This document shows, in pieces, positions 11,925-23,929 of a stretch of 64,000 nucleotides of DNA. The translations under genes were made by a program, and so were the position numbers. The first letter of the stretch is position 1; the number at the start of each line of letters is the position of its first letter. The stretch is taken from the NCBI GenBank assembly GCA_032622095.1, contig CP136065.1, positions 97,597,343-97,661,342 of the forward strand. The letters run 5' to 3'. The notes beneath the pieces were generated by a model, which was given only the letters and a program-made list of their open reading frames with translations, did not search any database and had not been told where the DNA came from. The stretch comes from Siphonodentalium dalli. Taxonomy: Eukaryota > Mollusca > Scaphopoda > Gadilida > Siphonodentaliidae.

Positions 11925-12110
11925 TTCTCGAAGGGGAAGGGGGCATGTCGCAAAAGAGCAGAAGACTTCGTCTAAGCCCTTGGGCTTGTTGTCTGATCCT
12001 CGTTTCCATACATTGACTTTTCTATTTTGTATATATGTGTCATCTATATATTATGTTATTTTTTGGATTTGTAAATATGTTTACATTAATCGTGAGAATA
12101 GCATAGTTGG
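11925..12110 (+). repeat. LINE-like 3' tail, paralogous to 42190-42360
   Basis: GGGGAAGGGG, GGCTTGTTGTCTGATCCTC, TTCCATACATT and TTGGATTTG...AATATGTTTAC occur in the same order in the reverse complement of 42190-42360. It interrupts the 9877-13541 pseudogene. The autonomous parent is unknown. Confidence 0.55.
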
Positions 12111-13544
12111 ATCCTCGACTCTGATCCCAGGATATAAATGGTCAAGAGATTTTATTTGATCCTTCCTTTTGATATGCACCTGTGATACTCATGTTGTTAC
12201 CGACACGTTCATAATCAATACAGTTAACACCGTCCCCATCACTAGATGTTAACTCAGACGACAGGGAGCGTAGTTTACCTTCACTCAAATCAAAAGGCTC
12301 GTGTTCGTCAAACCAACGTTGTATGCTTATCAAATCACCAGAGTCACGTTTGCTCCTACTTACCCCGAACTCATCGTGCAGTTCACTGGTGGTGTGTCTA
12401 AGTTTAGTTAATTCTCCCATGGTATCATGAATCTCGGCACACCTATTTATGATATATATCCACTGCATTCGGACAGATTTGGTCATTCCTGTACCCCTGG
12501 TAAGCCCTCCTATGTTTTTGATAGAACACATAATGACTTGTTCTATTGTGAGATATGTTGACAATCCTGCCCATAATATATTGCTCCAACGTACAACATG
12601 AAACCCATTTCCGATTTTGCGTGACCGTTTGCGGCAAATAGATTGAGCATTTGTCCCACAGTAGCGAGATGTAGACTCCAATTTCCTGTCCTCTCTGTTC
12701 TGGTTTAATTCTTCAACGTTTGCACATATTCCATATACTGAAACCACAACTTTGTTGTTGGAGATTTCTCAATAAGCAACGATTTATATTTCCTCAAACA
12801 TTTCTCTAGTTTCAGACCCAGACACAGCAGTTGTAGGAATTACTCTACTTTCAATGGCTTTGTATAAATCACATATTGCGTTCATCTCAACCTTCTCGAT
12901 TCTAGGAATTTAATAATTGTGTTTTCGTCAGACTTATTTATAGCTTCTGTGGCATCTGGCGAAGCATCGAGCACGTTCACTTTCTGCACTGTTCGGCCAC
13001 CCCATGGGCTCGTCGGACTTATACCTGTTTCTGTAGATGGTACAATGTCTGAAATCAGCTTATTTGTAAGAGCATCAGTTAAGAAATGTCCACAAATTGC
13101 CCTTGATATTGCCTTCCCAAAATCATATGTGTAACTGTGTTGGGGCCATACACATACCGTACCGGGATGGTTGTTACTTTCATCACCCCTGATTTGTCTG
13201 GATGTCAAGGATCTACAGTGGCAGGCGTACCACAGAAAATACAGTCTGTCTTGAAATCAAATGGCAACACACCATATCTAAGTTGTTTATTGGGAGTTAT
13301 TTCGACCAAACGGTTGTCGCCTTTTTGGGTCTGTGAAATCTCTACGGCAATCCGAATGGACAAGAACGTTACCGACTGGTGTCATCTGATAGCGCTTATT
13401 CAAATAATCTTTCAGGTCGTGCCGCCCAGGTTTATCACAGAAATTGATCAATGTCACAATGCCTTTCTTAGACACGATGACGGGAGGTTTGTCAAAAAAA
13501 CCGGGTGGGTATAAAACACACATGTCATCCCGAAATTGCATAAC

Positions 13545-16500
13545 TTCTTGCGGCTCGCAAATACTGCCATGAATCTGTATTCAATATAAGACCAACTGAT
13601 AGATATGGATTCACAATATATTGAATACATACAAATATAGAACATGTATAGTAACAGGTCTCCAGCGTACGTTAGCACCGTTATGTTTCAACAGAAGAAA
13701 AGTTATAAGACTTCAATCCAGTGCTGTTGCAAATCAAAGTATGACTATAGTAACTCTCACTACGTGGACATACACAACCCGAAATGAGACAATACAAGCA
13801 CCGAAATGAGACAATACAAGCGTTGGAACTATCTGCGAAAAAGCAGCCGATAGGCGAGACCTAAAATGCGCATATGTGAGAACAAGCATATATCACGTGC
13901 TCGGTAGCAAACGCTCTTTATTGTACTACAGGACGACATTGCCTGGAAGCTTATAACATGTGTTATGTAGCAAACGCTCTTTATTGTAGATATTGCCAGC
14001 CAGCTTATATACCTTGCGAGTCGCACTATTTTTCGCAGTTCTAGTAGATTATATAGACAAATCAAGCGCATAAATTCGCCCATGTTCATAACCGGTTACA
14101 TAAATTGATGAAAACGGACTTTGAGAGTCAAACATGTGTTGTAATTCAAAGTGTTCTGAAATGTTTGTCCATGTGCGGATTTCGGCAAATTTTGTTCCTT
14201 GGGGCTTTACCGGTTCGAATGATTCAAATTAGCATGTATCCCAGACAAATATGATTTGCCAATATAAATGACTGAAGATATAATTTTCTCGAATTCGGCG
14301 GTTATATTGACAGAAGTCTGTCACAATTGACAATCAAATTATTTCTATATATGTTCTAACATAATTATGTTACTATCAATGTGGAATCCGTTTTGGTGAG
14401 ATTTTTCCATATTCACTGAGGGTTTTGCATGTCAATGGGTGTTGACTGGAAAACTATTCATTTGGCGGCCATCTTTGACGCCATCTTGGATCCTGAATTT
14501 TCCCATAAGCGGATTTTGGATGCTTTTCCGCGTCGAATGACACCAAAATCAGCTTGTATCCAATTTATTCCGGGTTGATCCCCAAATTCAGCTTCAACGA
14601 CCATACTATAAAGATAATACCACACGCGGTCTTGTTTTCCACTCGATTCGTTGTGCTAATATATCACCCTTAAGATCTTTACAGACGGCGATGCGAATGT
14701 CGCGATTTCTCCGTCAATGGCATAAAATATTCTCGTGGAAATTCCGTCATCCTACGTTGGGGTTCATCTCGTTTGTTTTGCGTTTTCAAATGGTTACTTG
14801 GCAGTAAGTCATCATATATGGTATATCAAGCTCTATACCCGCGAACCAGTCACTGCTATGCGTTCCGGGGCGCGAAGCACGGCAAAGGGACGCAACTGTA
14901 TGGAGATTGATGGTACATGTATATATTGATGGCAGTTTTCTCCAAGGGCCCAGCTGTGGGCTCATTTGTCCAACACACGAGTCAATAACACTGTAATAGT
15001 CTGTTTAATGACTTCTAATGGGCAGACAGAACACAACACGCAACATAATCCAGAATATGTTATGGAATTAGTTGCTTATGCTGGCGCAAGGATATATTTC
15101 GCGAGAGCAGCCGTTTGGTCGGAAAATACGTCAAATACAATTTAATAGTGGATTGTTCAACTAATTGCATGCGCCAAGCATTCAATACAGGTATATTCCA
15201 TTTGAATAGCAATCTTTTCTAAATCATTACATTATTTGCGAACCAATGGTGTTAATTTCCAAACCAATATTCAATATGAGACAATTTCATTCTAATATAC
15301 ATCGTTTTCTAATCATTGTTGAAATGCAGAATTAGTGTGCTATTTCAATTCAATAGTACTCATATTCCAACCAATATGTAAAAACAAATTATAATACAAC
15401 AAAAATCCAAATTCAGCAATTATACATTCAAATATACAGCTGCCGTACATTTAATATACATCAATTTCGTTTTAATAACATTTCTATCAATATCGACAAT
15501 ATGAAACTAATTTTAACAGCAGTCCATGAAAATCTAATAGATGTGAATTTGTGCAGTTTGTTTTAATAGACGTCGCTAGAGGACACGCTCAATGTAAAAT
15601 GGGGAGAGATAACTATATACCAATTATTAAAAAGCTCTCGCAGTGTCGAAATTGCAAACTGATGTCAATGGTGGTAACGTTACATTAAACGCAAAACTAA
15701 AGAACAGATTACCACAATAAAACCATAGTCAGAAATGGTAACGCCACCAAGATCATATTATAAGCCATAAATATAAATTATAATATAATTATAATATAAA
15801 CTAGCTTTCAAATTCCATGTGGGAAATTTGGATACTTCCATATACCACGTTTTCCCGTTTCTCGTGGTATACATTACATTCTTCAAGCTGTCTCGCTTTT
15901 TATTACACTGGCTGGTGGGCCCGACTTCGTCCGGGCTGTCCCCATCTGCTTTCCGGCGAAAGGCGCGATTTGACCTTGAATTGACTATTTCTAAAGTCGG
16001 AGGTCAGGTCGGGGTCATGATTTGACCTGTCCAAAACACTCCCCGGAGAAAAGTACCCTAGAAATTTCGTCGAAATCCGTCCGTTTTACCCGATTTGACC
16101 TTGAAATCCATCGTCGAAATCCATCCTTGATTACCACACGATCGCATGCTTTCCAAAGGGTGTGGTAATTAGCAATATCAGCGCATGTGCTAATCTGTGT
16201 TGGACTATTGTATTGAGGATACCGCATTCGGGGTAACACTACAGCTTTTAAAGCGACCCATTCGCAGCTTTTACATCGACCTGATCCCGCATAACACGAG
16301 TGGATATTATATTTTCAAGCACAGTAATACACCGGTGGCGTTAATAAGGTTGGATGGATTGGTGAGAAATATTAAAAAGAGATGTACGGCGGCGGAAGAT
16401 GAAAACAATTGGCGGGGGGGGGGGGGGTAACAATTTTGTTGGTCATAGCGGGGGAGGGGTGCACCCTAGTTTTTATCCTCGTGTGGCCCCATAATGAATA

Positions 16501-17390
16501 ACATAATCAGGTCAGGTCAATTACCGCATTGGTAGTTCGGCAGATATTAATTGAGTTTACACTAAACAAAACGTATACATCGTATGGTGTCGAAATAGCA
16601 CGTCCCGCGAGACCCGAGGACGTGAGTCCGCTTGGGGTACATACATAAATAATTATACAATAAATATTAAGAAGGAATGTACAATGGCGGCGGAAGATAC
16701 AAAAAAGGGGGGTCCTTTTTGGGGTATGTGGGGGGGGGGCGTAGTGTAGTTTTAAGACATAATCAAGAGTTGGGTACCACATTGGAAGTTAGTTCGTTAC
16801 ATATATTTATTTATTGAAAGAATACAAGATTTGACAACAGTATATCAGGAGCCGGCGTCGCGAGTCTGCTGGGGAGGGTGGTAAAAATTTAAGGGGGGTC
16901 ACACTTTGTTTGTGCAAGGCGGAGGTGGGGGCGAAGCGACTAGTTATTGTTATGCAAATTCAACCCATATTTACATGTGGGTAGGGAACATCGATGCGAA
17001 GTATTCGTTTGAGTAGGGCAATTTCCACTCACAACCAAGATGGTGGTCAAACTGGCGCCCAGAGATTGAAAAGTCGTCAATCTTTTCACATTATAATTTC
17101 CACTGTTGTCATAATATCAATATATATATAGACGAAAATCAGCTATCGGTTCTATCTCGCTCACACTAACAAATTATGCTATACTTCCTGGGAGAAGGGT
17201 CCCTCTAATCAAAATGTTCCTTGAACAATATAAACCTATTATGATGACAATGTCATTGACAGCGTCAATGAAAATATCTTGAATAAATTATGAGGTATAG
17301 TCTATATAAATCATACGTTTGTTCAATTGTTCTTCTGCTAGCTACAGCGTGATCAATGCGTTGCTCAAGTCAAATGAAAGTGTCAATGAC
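13545..17390. other. Gene-poor stretch with scattered repeats
   Basis: No coding region is supported. Visible contents: two AACGCTCTTTATTG motifs 63 bp apart (13910 and 13973), a copy of the 8900-9430 repeat (14440-14600), AT-rich filler (15200-15800), a GC-richer segment with CCCGACTTCGTCCGGGC (about 15918), and long G runs at 16409-16427 and about 16728-16738. Confidence 0.5.
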
Positions 17391-17599
17391 ACTTTAGCTC
17401 AACTTGGAAAGGGAATAATTTCATGTTTTACAGTCAATGGTCCAATTATGAATGCGAAAAGTTGAAAAGTCTAAGTAATACTAGATTATCAACATGAAGA
17501 AATATATATAAAGTAAAACAATAATGGTTGCTGGCAGCTATGTTTTCCAATGAAATTCCAAAACGTTTGATAGCTTTCATCTAGTAGATCAATATTAAT

Positions 17600-18588
17600 A
17601 TGAAGTTTGGTGATGATCGGATGAGGGAAGTGGACTGTAGTGTTGCCTACGGATTTAGTCATTTAGTTATGACAGCTGAAACTCTATCAAAGTCAGCAGG
17701 TAGATCCCTCGGGGCCATCCTATCAAATGTTCACACATATAAGGACATATGTTTCAAAACTTTTGGTAAACTTTTCCAAAACTGTGTTAGCCCAATCTGG
17801 TGTCTGGGGATACAGAAAATACCCCTGTATAGACATGGTTCAAAACCGAGCATTCAGGTATTATTTCCTTGGCGTCCATCGCTTTTGTCCGCTATTAGCC
17901 ATTGAAGACGAAGTTGGTATCCAAACAAGTAGATTACGCCGATGGGTCAATATGGCTAGACTTTGGAACCATCTTATTAAATTGTCTGATGAACGACTTG
18001 TCAAAAAAGTTTTCTTATGGGATCTCATGGAAATACAAGATGGTTGGAGCACCAATTTCTCTGATATTCTTACCGAAGCTGGAATGATATCTACCTTTGA
18101 AAAAATATATACAAACATGTAATATTACCGATCTAGAACTGAAACTCTCTCAAATTCGTGCAGATGAATGGCTAGAAAAACTTAACTATATCCCAAAGCT
18201 ACGAACTTACAGATTATACAAGAAAATCTATGAAACTGAGAAATATATCAGTATGAACATTGACAAATCACACCGATCAATCTTGGCTCAATTTCGTTGC
18301 GCGATACTTCCGCTGAGAATAGAAACTGGCAGATTTCGAAATGAGAAAGTTGATGAACGAATTTGTACTCTGTGCGATCTGCAAGAAATAGAGGATGAAA
18401 GCCGATTTCTTTTGCGCTGCCCGCTGTACACACATTTAAGGTCCCGGCTCCTGGATTATATTCCCGTTGATATTACTATTACTAATGAAAATAACAACGC
18501 ATTGACTGAATTAATTTCATATCCACGTCAGTTAGCAAAATTCATTTTTGATGCCTTTATGAAAAGAAAAAATTGTCTCTATAAATAA
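17600..18588 (+). pseudogene. Non-LTR retrotransposon ORF2, 3' end, two frameshifts
   Basis: Frame 1 gives the SAGRSLGAILS...CVSPIW stretch (to about 17800). Frame 2 gives WGYRKYP...RAFRYYFLGVH and a helical WNHL segment (to about 18120). Frame 3 (18097-18588) gives AQFRCAILPLRIETGRF, then C-x2-C...RFLLRCP. This order is the post-polymerase tail of many LINE reverse transcriptases, with a terminal zinc knuckle of CCHC type. Here the usual His of that knuckle is Arg. The catalytic polymerase palm is missing, so it is a 5'-truncated, decayed copy. Confidence 0.8.
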
Positions 18589-18859
18589 ATATTGGAACGG
18601 TAAACTCCATATTATATATAATTGTTAAAGATCACTCTCATGAAATATATGACTTTTCCGACATTATATATGAACGGATGAACGATAATCCCAAGAATTT
18701 TCAATGCAATGCCTCTGAACATTACATCACACGCATGCAATTACATACTATAAGCGTGACTTATAGGCCCCATGTGGCCGGGTGCAATATCATTATTTGT
18801 TTATGTAATATATTTATGTATTGTAGATGCACATGTCACGTTAATAAAAGATTATCTCT

Positions 18860-20122
18860 CTCATGCAAAGAGTAAAATCCAAGACAGCTGCCAGAGTTTT
18901 ATGGCCGAATGAGCCCAAAATGACTCATTCCCATATACATGTCAATGTTAACAGCCATGTCAAATTTCACGATGATCCGACCAAAGGTATGACCTGTTGC
19001 CCGTGCCAAACGATTTAGTTATGCAAAGAGTAAAATCCAAGATGGCTGCCGGCAGCCACGTTTTATGGCCGAATAACCCCAAAATGAAAAGTTTCCATCT
19101 ACATGTCAATATTTCACATGCATGACAAATTTCACGATGATCTGACAAAAACTCCGGTCTATAGCCCGTGCGAATGGATTGAATTTTTAAATACAAAATG
19201 GCTGCTGACAGCCATTTTTTTGTCGAAGGACGCCAAAATGACTCATTCCCATCTACATGTCAATGTCAACAGCCATGACAGTTTTCATAATGAGCCGACC
19301 AATGGTACAACCTGTAGCCCGTGCCAAAGGATTTAGTCATGCATGCAGAGTAAAATCCAAGATGGCTGCTAGCGGCCATGTGTTATGGCCGAATGACCCC
19401 AAAATGACTCGTTCCCATCGACATGTCAATATTAACATCCATGACAAATTGCATGATGATCTGACCAATGGTACGACCTGTAGCCTGTGTCATAGGATTT
19501 AGTCATACAAAGAGTAAAATCCAAGATGGCTGCCGGCTGCAATGTTTTATGGCCGAATGACCCCAAAATGACTCGTTCCCATCTACATGTCAATATTAAC
19601 GTCCACGACAAATTTCATGATGATCAGACGAACACTCCGGTCTGTAGCCCGTGCTATTAATGGATTGAATTTTGAAATCCAAGATGGCCACAGGTGGCCA
19701 ATTTTTTTCCCAAAATGACTCGTTCCCATCTAAATATCAATGTTAATAGACATGACAAATTTCATAATCATCCGACCAAACATCCTACCTGTAGCCCGTG
19801 CCAAAGGATTTAGTCATGCAAAGAGTAAAATCCAAGATGGTTGCTGGCGGCCATGTTTTTTGGCCGAATGACCCCAAAATGACTCGTTCCCATCTACATG
19901 TCAATATTAACATCCATGACAAATTTCATGATGATCAGACGAACATTACGACATGTAGCCCGTGCTAATGGATTGAATTTTGAAATTCAAGATGGCTGCT
20001 GGCGGCCATGTTTTTTTTCCGAATGACCCCAAAATGACTCGTTCCCATCTAAATGTCAATGTCAACAGCTATGACAAATTTCATAATGATCCGACCAAAG
20101 GTTCGACCTGTAGCTTGTATTG
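18860..20122 (+). repeat. Tandem array of units about 155-170 bp long
   Basis: About eight units each contain AAAATCCAAGATGGCTG, GGCCGAATGACCCC, AAAATGACTCGTTCCCATC, CATGTCAATATTAAC, CATGACAAATTTCATGATGA and TGTAGCCCGTGC. Two sub-types alternate: one joined by GGATTTAGTCATGCAAAGAG and one by GATTGAATTTTGAA. Single relatives occur near 34500-34940. Confidence 0.85.
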
Positions 20123-20124
20123 TT

Positions 20125-20222
20125 GACGCCTCACACACGCACACACTCTCTCGCACACTCTCTCACACACCCTCACACACTCACACACCCCCCCCCCTCA
20201 CACACACACACACACACACGGA
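20125..20222. repeat. CA/CT-rich microsatellite
   Basis: Runs of CACA, CTCTC and C bases directly follow the tandem array. Confidence 0.9.
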
Positions 20223-20512
20223 CGACACTGATACCAAGCCATGGCAATAGCTCAAACTTTACAAAGTAAAGTTGAGCTAAAAATATTCTAACATGTACGG
20301 ATATTTATTGCATATATACACTGCTATATTTTGTTCGAATAGGCAAAATACAGAAGAATTAAAAACGTTGAATAAAAAAAACTATCTTGTCCTGGAATAT
20401 AAATATTTATACCACGATCGCCTATCTTACTATTTAAATAAAGCCATCTGTTTAAATTTTACATTTAATCCGATACCTGTTGATTAAACGTGCCTACTGT
20501 TGATTAAACTTC

Positions 20513-20700
20513 GCAGGGTGGATTAAACTTTCTCCATACAATTTGAACGGAAAAGTGTTTATCCATCGCATTGTAAAGATCGTGGCATAAACTTCGCAGA
20601 GTGGATTAAACTTTCTCCATACAATTTGAGCGGAAAAGTGTTTATCCATCGCATTGTAAAGATCGTGGCATAAACAAAATATACGCATAGTGAAGCGAGT
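20513..20700 (+). repeat. Two tandem copies of an about 85-bp unit
   Basis: TGGATTAAACTTTCTCC and TTTATCCATCGCATTGTAAAG occur twice in the same order and spacing. An ATATACGCATAGTG / CACTATGCGTATAT inverted pair follows (about 20681 and 20749). Confidence 0.8.
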
Positions 20701-20919
20701 GGTGTAAATCGCCAATCCCACGAGTGGATTAATTTGTTATTCAGAAGCACTATGCGTATATTCTATATATTAAGCTGACATCTGTAACATAAATTGTTTT
20801 CACTATTATGAGGTATACTTTATAAATGACTAATTTGTTCAATGAAGTAAGGTATGAAATCAATGTTGGTGATCCGCAATCTACAGTCTCTGATGTGTGT
20901 AATTGACATAGCACAACAC

Positions 20920-21260
20920 AATGACACAAGAAAACCATAATCAGAAATGGTAACGCCCTCAAGATCATATTATTAGCCATAAATATAAATTATAATATAA
21001 AATATAATGGCTACATGAATGCACCGCCTCAGAATTCCGTTAAAACAACCAATTCTTCAAATTATTACAAAAAACTACGGCTTATTACTGCAGGTTTCTC
21101 ATTCACCACACAGAAAGCTTCTAAATTCGGATAAAAAATCGGAGGCATTGTGTTCCCGCCAAGAGTGCATGGCCCAGCCATTGTTCATACCTAAACATCG
21201 AAAGCAATTAACGCAGTCATAATAGTTACATACTGCAACTATAAGACACCCAGCGATTAC
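20920..21260 (+). repeat. Dispersed repeat shared with 29240-29690
   Basis: AGAAATGGTAACGCC, AAGATCATATTATTAGCC, AGAAAGCTTCTAAAT and ACCTAAA(C/T)ATCGAAAGC occur in both copies in the same order. The first part also occurs at 15715-15800. Confidence 0.75.
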
Positions 21261-21369
21261 ACACCCCACGGAAACTCGAAATGTGTTGTCCTGCGAGAAA
21301 TCCCATCGCTAAAGCTCAATTTGACACGGCCAGATTAGCCTTCCTACAATATCCTAAAACAATAAAGCT

Positions 21370-21870
21370 TCTCAAATCATCGGCATAGTCAACAGAACTT
21401 TCACGAACTTGGACATCGACACTTTCTAATCGCTCTACATAAGCATGGTCAGACCTATCATCGAATACTGTAACTATGCTTGGAGTCCACATCACAAATA
21501 TCAAAGCATTGTGTTAGAGAAATACAAAGAAAAGCAACGAAACTAGTTCGTCAAATCAAAACTCTATGCTACCGAGACCGAATGATAAGACTCAATCTGA
21601 TGTCTTTAAAATATCGAATATTTAGAGGAGATCTAATCGAGGTATATAAACTGTTGAATGGTCATTACAATATCAATACCTGTGACCTATTAGAAAGACA
21701 TTCATCAGGAAGAACAAGGGGACATAATAAAAAGCTACATATGCCCATTGATAACAAGGACATAGGAAAATATTTCTTCACGCAGAGGGTGGTAAATAGC
21801 TGGAACTCTCTGCCAGACTTCGCTGTTGAGGCTCCAACACTCGATCAATTCAAAAATTAGTTACAATACG
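21370..21870 (+). pseudogene. CR1/L2-type LINE reverse transcriptase, C-terminal end, broken
   Basis: From about 21377 one frame reads an IIGIVNRTF block, then a stop, then MVRPIIEYCNYAWSP. After a frameshift near 21500 the frame 21480-21860 gives REIQRKATKLVRQIK, FRGDLIEVYKLLNG, RTRGHNKKL and FFTQRVVNSWNSLP. These are the highly conserved final blocks of CR1-like LINEs. A (GAT)n tract follows at about 22000-22050, as is common for CR1 3' ends. The catalytic domain is absent. Confidence 0.85.
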
Positions 21871-21994
21871 AGTTCGACGACAAGTAATATGTTCAAGTGA
21901 CTCACAAGTGAATATCGAATGACGATACATATATTTGTAAACAAGCATTGCAAATAATGTTATTGGGACGAAAAGTCGCAAGACTTGTTCCGTA

Positions 21995-22055
21995 TTATGA
22001 TGATGGTGCATGATGATGATGATGATGATCGATGATGATGATTATGATATGATTG
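21995..22055 (+). repeat. (GAT)n microsatellite
   Basis: Imperfect GATGAT repeats about 130 bp after the LINE coding end, perhaps its 3' tail. Confidence 0.85.
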
Positions 22056-22625
22056 ATAGAACAAACCACTATTATGATGATCGTGTCGTTATTTGTTTAA
22101 AGTACGTATCAATTGACATATACGCACCCGTTCCCTAATTAAAATCAAAATATTTCGACAATTTTAGGGGAACTCCGCGAATTCGGGGACCTCCGCAAAT
22201 AGCGACCTACTTCGAATTGTCACAACCGTGAAAAACCCATTATCTATTTATAAAATGCCCAGCGAACCACAGCTTTCTAAAATTTGTAGAACAGTATACA
22301 CCGGGGGGCGTTAATGAACTCGTTGCAATCGTATACGTATCGTGAGGTACAACTCGAACGCCCGGTTCTTGTTGTACCATCAGATCACAACAAACTCGTG
22401 CAATAACACACAGTTGTGTTGTTCTACACATATATACGTGTCCAAAATACCGATAATTGGGTCGACAAGTATATATTACAGTTACGTATAAAAATATAAA
22501 AACTGTATATGAACGACGCATAACTGTACGTTTACATACGTCGACATTTGATTTTTAACAGAGTTGGATATGCCTACGTGCGCTATTTTCAACTGTGTCA
22601 CGGGTGTGGTTTTGTTTGTTGTCAA

Positions 22626-23923
22626 TCAGGGGGGGGGGGGGGGTCGGAAATAAATTCCAGGCACGTATGATCATTTTTATGTTTTCGGGCCTCGGGAGAC
22701 CCACCCACCCAATTTCTTCCGTTTCTGGCCTTTTTTTTCAGTCAATTTTGGACACCCACCCTTTTTTTTTCCATTTCAGGAATTTTTTTCCGGTCAGTTT
22801 TGGACACCCACCCCCTAAATTTGAGAAAATTATCAATTGACCAACCAAATAGCTGATTATCCCTGATTATCATAGTTTATTGCGCGAGATTTTAATAGAA
22901 CATTGCACAATGAAGATAACAATACTATTTGAATTTATCATATAAGTGTCATTAATCAAGAAATGTGTCAACATAATCACATTTCTAGGGATAGGCAGAG
23001 CTAGTGCCAAAGTTTTTATTAAAATATTTATTTTATTTATTCATTTTCATAATATATAGTCACATGATCTAGTCACATAATCACATTTGGGTATTCTACA
23101 GACTACATGGTACAACACATTTCAGATTATTTGATATTTTGATATTTGCTATGTGATATATTGCTTGAAACAAATTGTTTATCAAAACATGTAGAAATAC
23201 AACTATTCATCCCAGTTCATCCCAGTTTGAAGAATAACCATGATATACCAATGGCAGGCTGGTAGCCACTGCCTGAAGTACTAGGCTTCGTAATAATTGG
23301 GAATAACATATGGATGGATAGCCCAATCTCCTCACTTCTTTTTTGCTCATGATATCAGTGACGATAAAATCTTTGTTACTGTGATTAACATTGCAAGCTG
23401 ATCCACATTAACTTAGAAAACAATTTGAAATTGTTCAAGCTGGCCCGGCTGGCCTTCAATTTATATGTTAAGATTTTATGTTTTACGTTGTCAAAAGTCT
23501 ATTTTGTTCCATTATTTATTATATCTTTATTTCCATGTCCCATATGGTCAAGTGTGCTTTAATTTTATCGCTTATTTTCAGCTGAGTTCTGCATAGTTAT
23601 TCTTATTTTGTTGTATCAGTAGATGGAACCCTGATTAAATTTTATTTTTCCAATAGCGCAGTTTCTTGTTCTATCAAGTTGAATTTGGGTTATTGTTGGC
23701 CATTGTGCAACTGATCCAACTTCTGATAACCTCTATATATAGTAATGCAATGCTATTAACTATATATGACCTGTTTCTGTTCAAAACACATCAAAATAAG
23801 ACTCAATATCAGAAATGGGAAAAAAATTGCCACATGTCAAAAACTGCTTTTCGGACCCGAGAGACACCCACCCACCCCATCATACGTGCCTGGAATTTTT
23901 TTCCGACCCCCCCCCCCCCCTGA
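22626..23923. mobile_element. 1.3-kb element with G-run inverted ends and GTCAA duplication
   Basis: The left end TCAGGGG..., a run of G, then GTCGGAAATAAATTCCAGG and CACGTATGAT is inverted at 23877-23923. GTCAA flanks both sides (22621-22625 and 23924-23928). CCCACCCACC blocks mirror each other inside. No transposase is recognised and the superfamily is unassigned. Confidence 0.7.
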
Positions 23924-23929
23924 GTCAAT

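Larger units (their letters stand above)
9877..13541 (-). pseudogene. Degenerate copy of a multicopy invertebrate gene ending in a DAD/DxDILVLL domain
   Basis: Reading the minus strand from 13541, fragments of one familiar protein appear in order but in shifting frames. They are a Cys-bearing N-terminal part with HSDCRRDFTD (13541-13287), a DFKTDCIFCG zinc-type motif (about 13270-13200), WFQYMEYVQ and RTGNWSLHL (about 12760-12650), GLSTYLTIEQ and GGLTRGTGM (about 12570-12480), a TSELHDEFGVSRSKRD block (about 12390), and DGVALLHSV (about 11720). After the inserted element come MFDGY (about 10310), FLSNEN (about 10190) and a GDADILLV...DATDILVLL block (10140-10010). These families are abundant and unnamed in molluscs and cnidarians. 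The acidic C-terminal motifs resemble PIN/5'-nuclease folds (inference). Stops, frameshifts and two insertions make this copy dead. Confidence 0.75.
17391..20280. mobile_element. Composite bounded by inverted TTAGCTCAACTT ends
   Basis: TTTAGCTCAACTT at 17391 is inverted as AAGTTGAGCTAAA at about 20268-20281, and the right end is a near-palindromic hairpin (TAGCTCAAACTTTAC / GTAAAGTTGAGCTA). Between the ends are a LINE fragment and a tandem array. A short relative with the same ends and array units in the opposite orientation lies at 34385-35075. Superfamily not assigned. Confidence 0.5.

Noticed and set aside
12142-12747. 201-codon frame as a stand-alone gene
   Set aside because: Its residues belong to the middle of the degenerate 9877-13541 pseudogene, with neighbouring blocks in other frames.
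15918-15940. CCCGACTTCGTCCGGGC hairpin as a Helitron end
   Set aside because: No CTRR after it and no matching 5' end.
18960-19502. Open frames with repeating His/Asn/Thr peptides
   Set aside because: They arise from the tandem array at 18860-20122.
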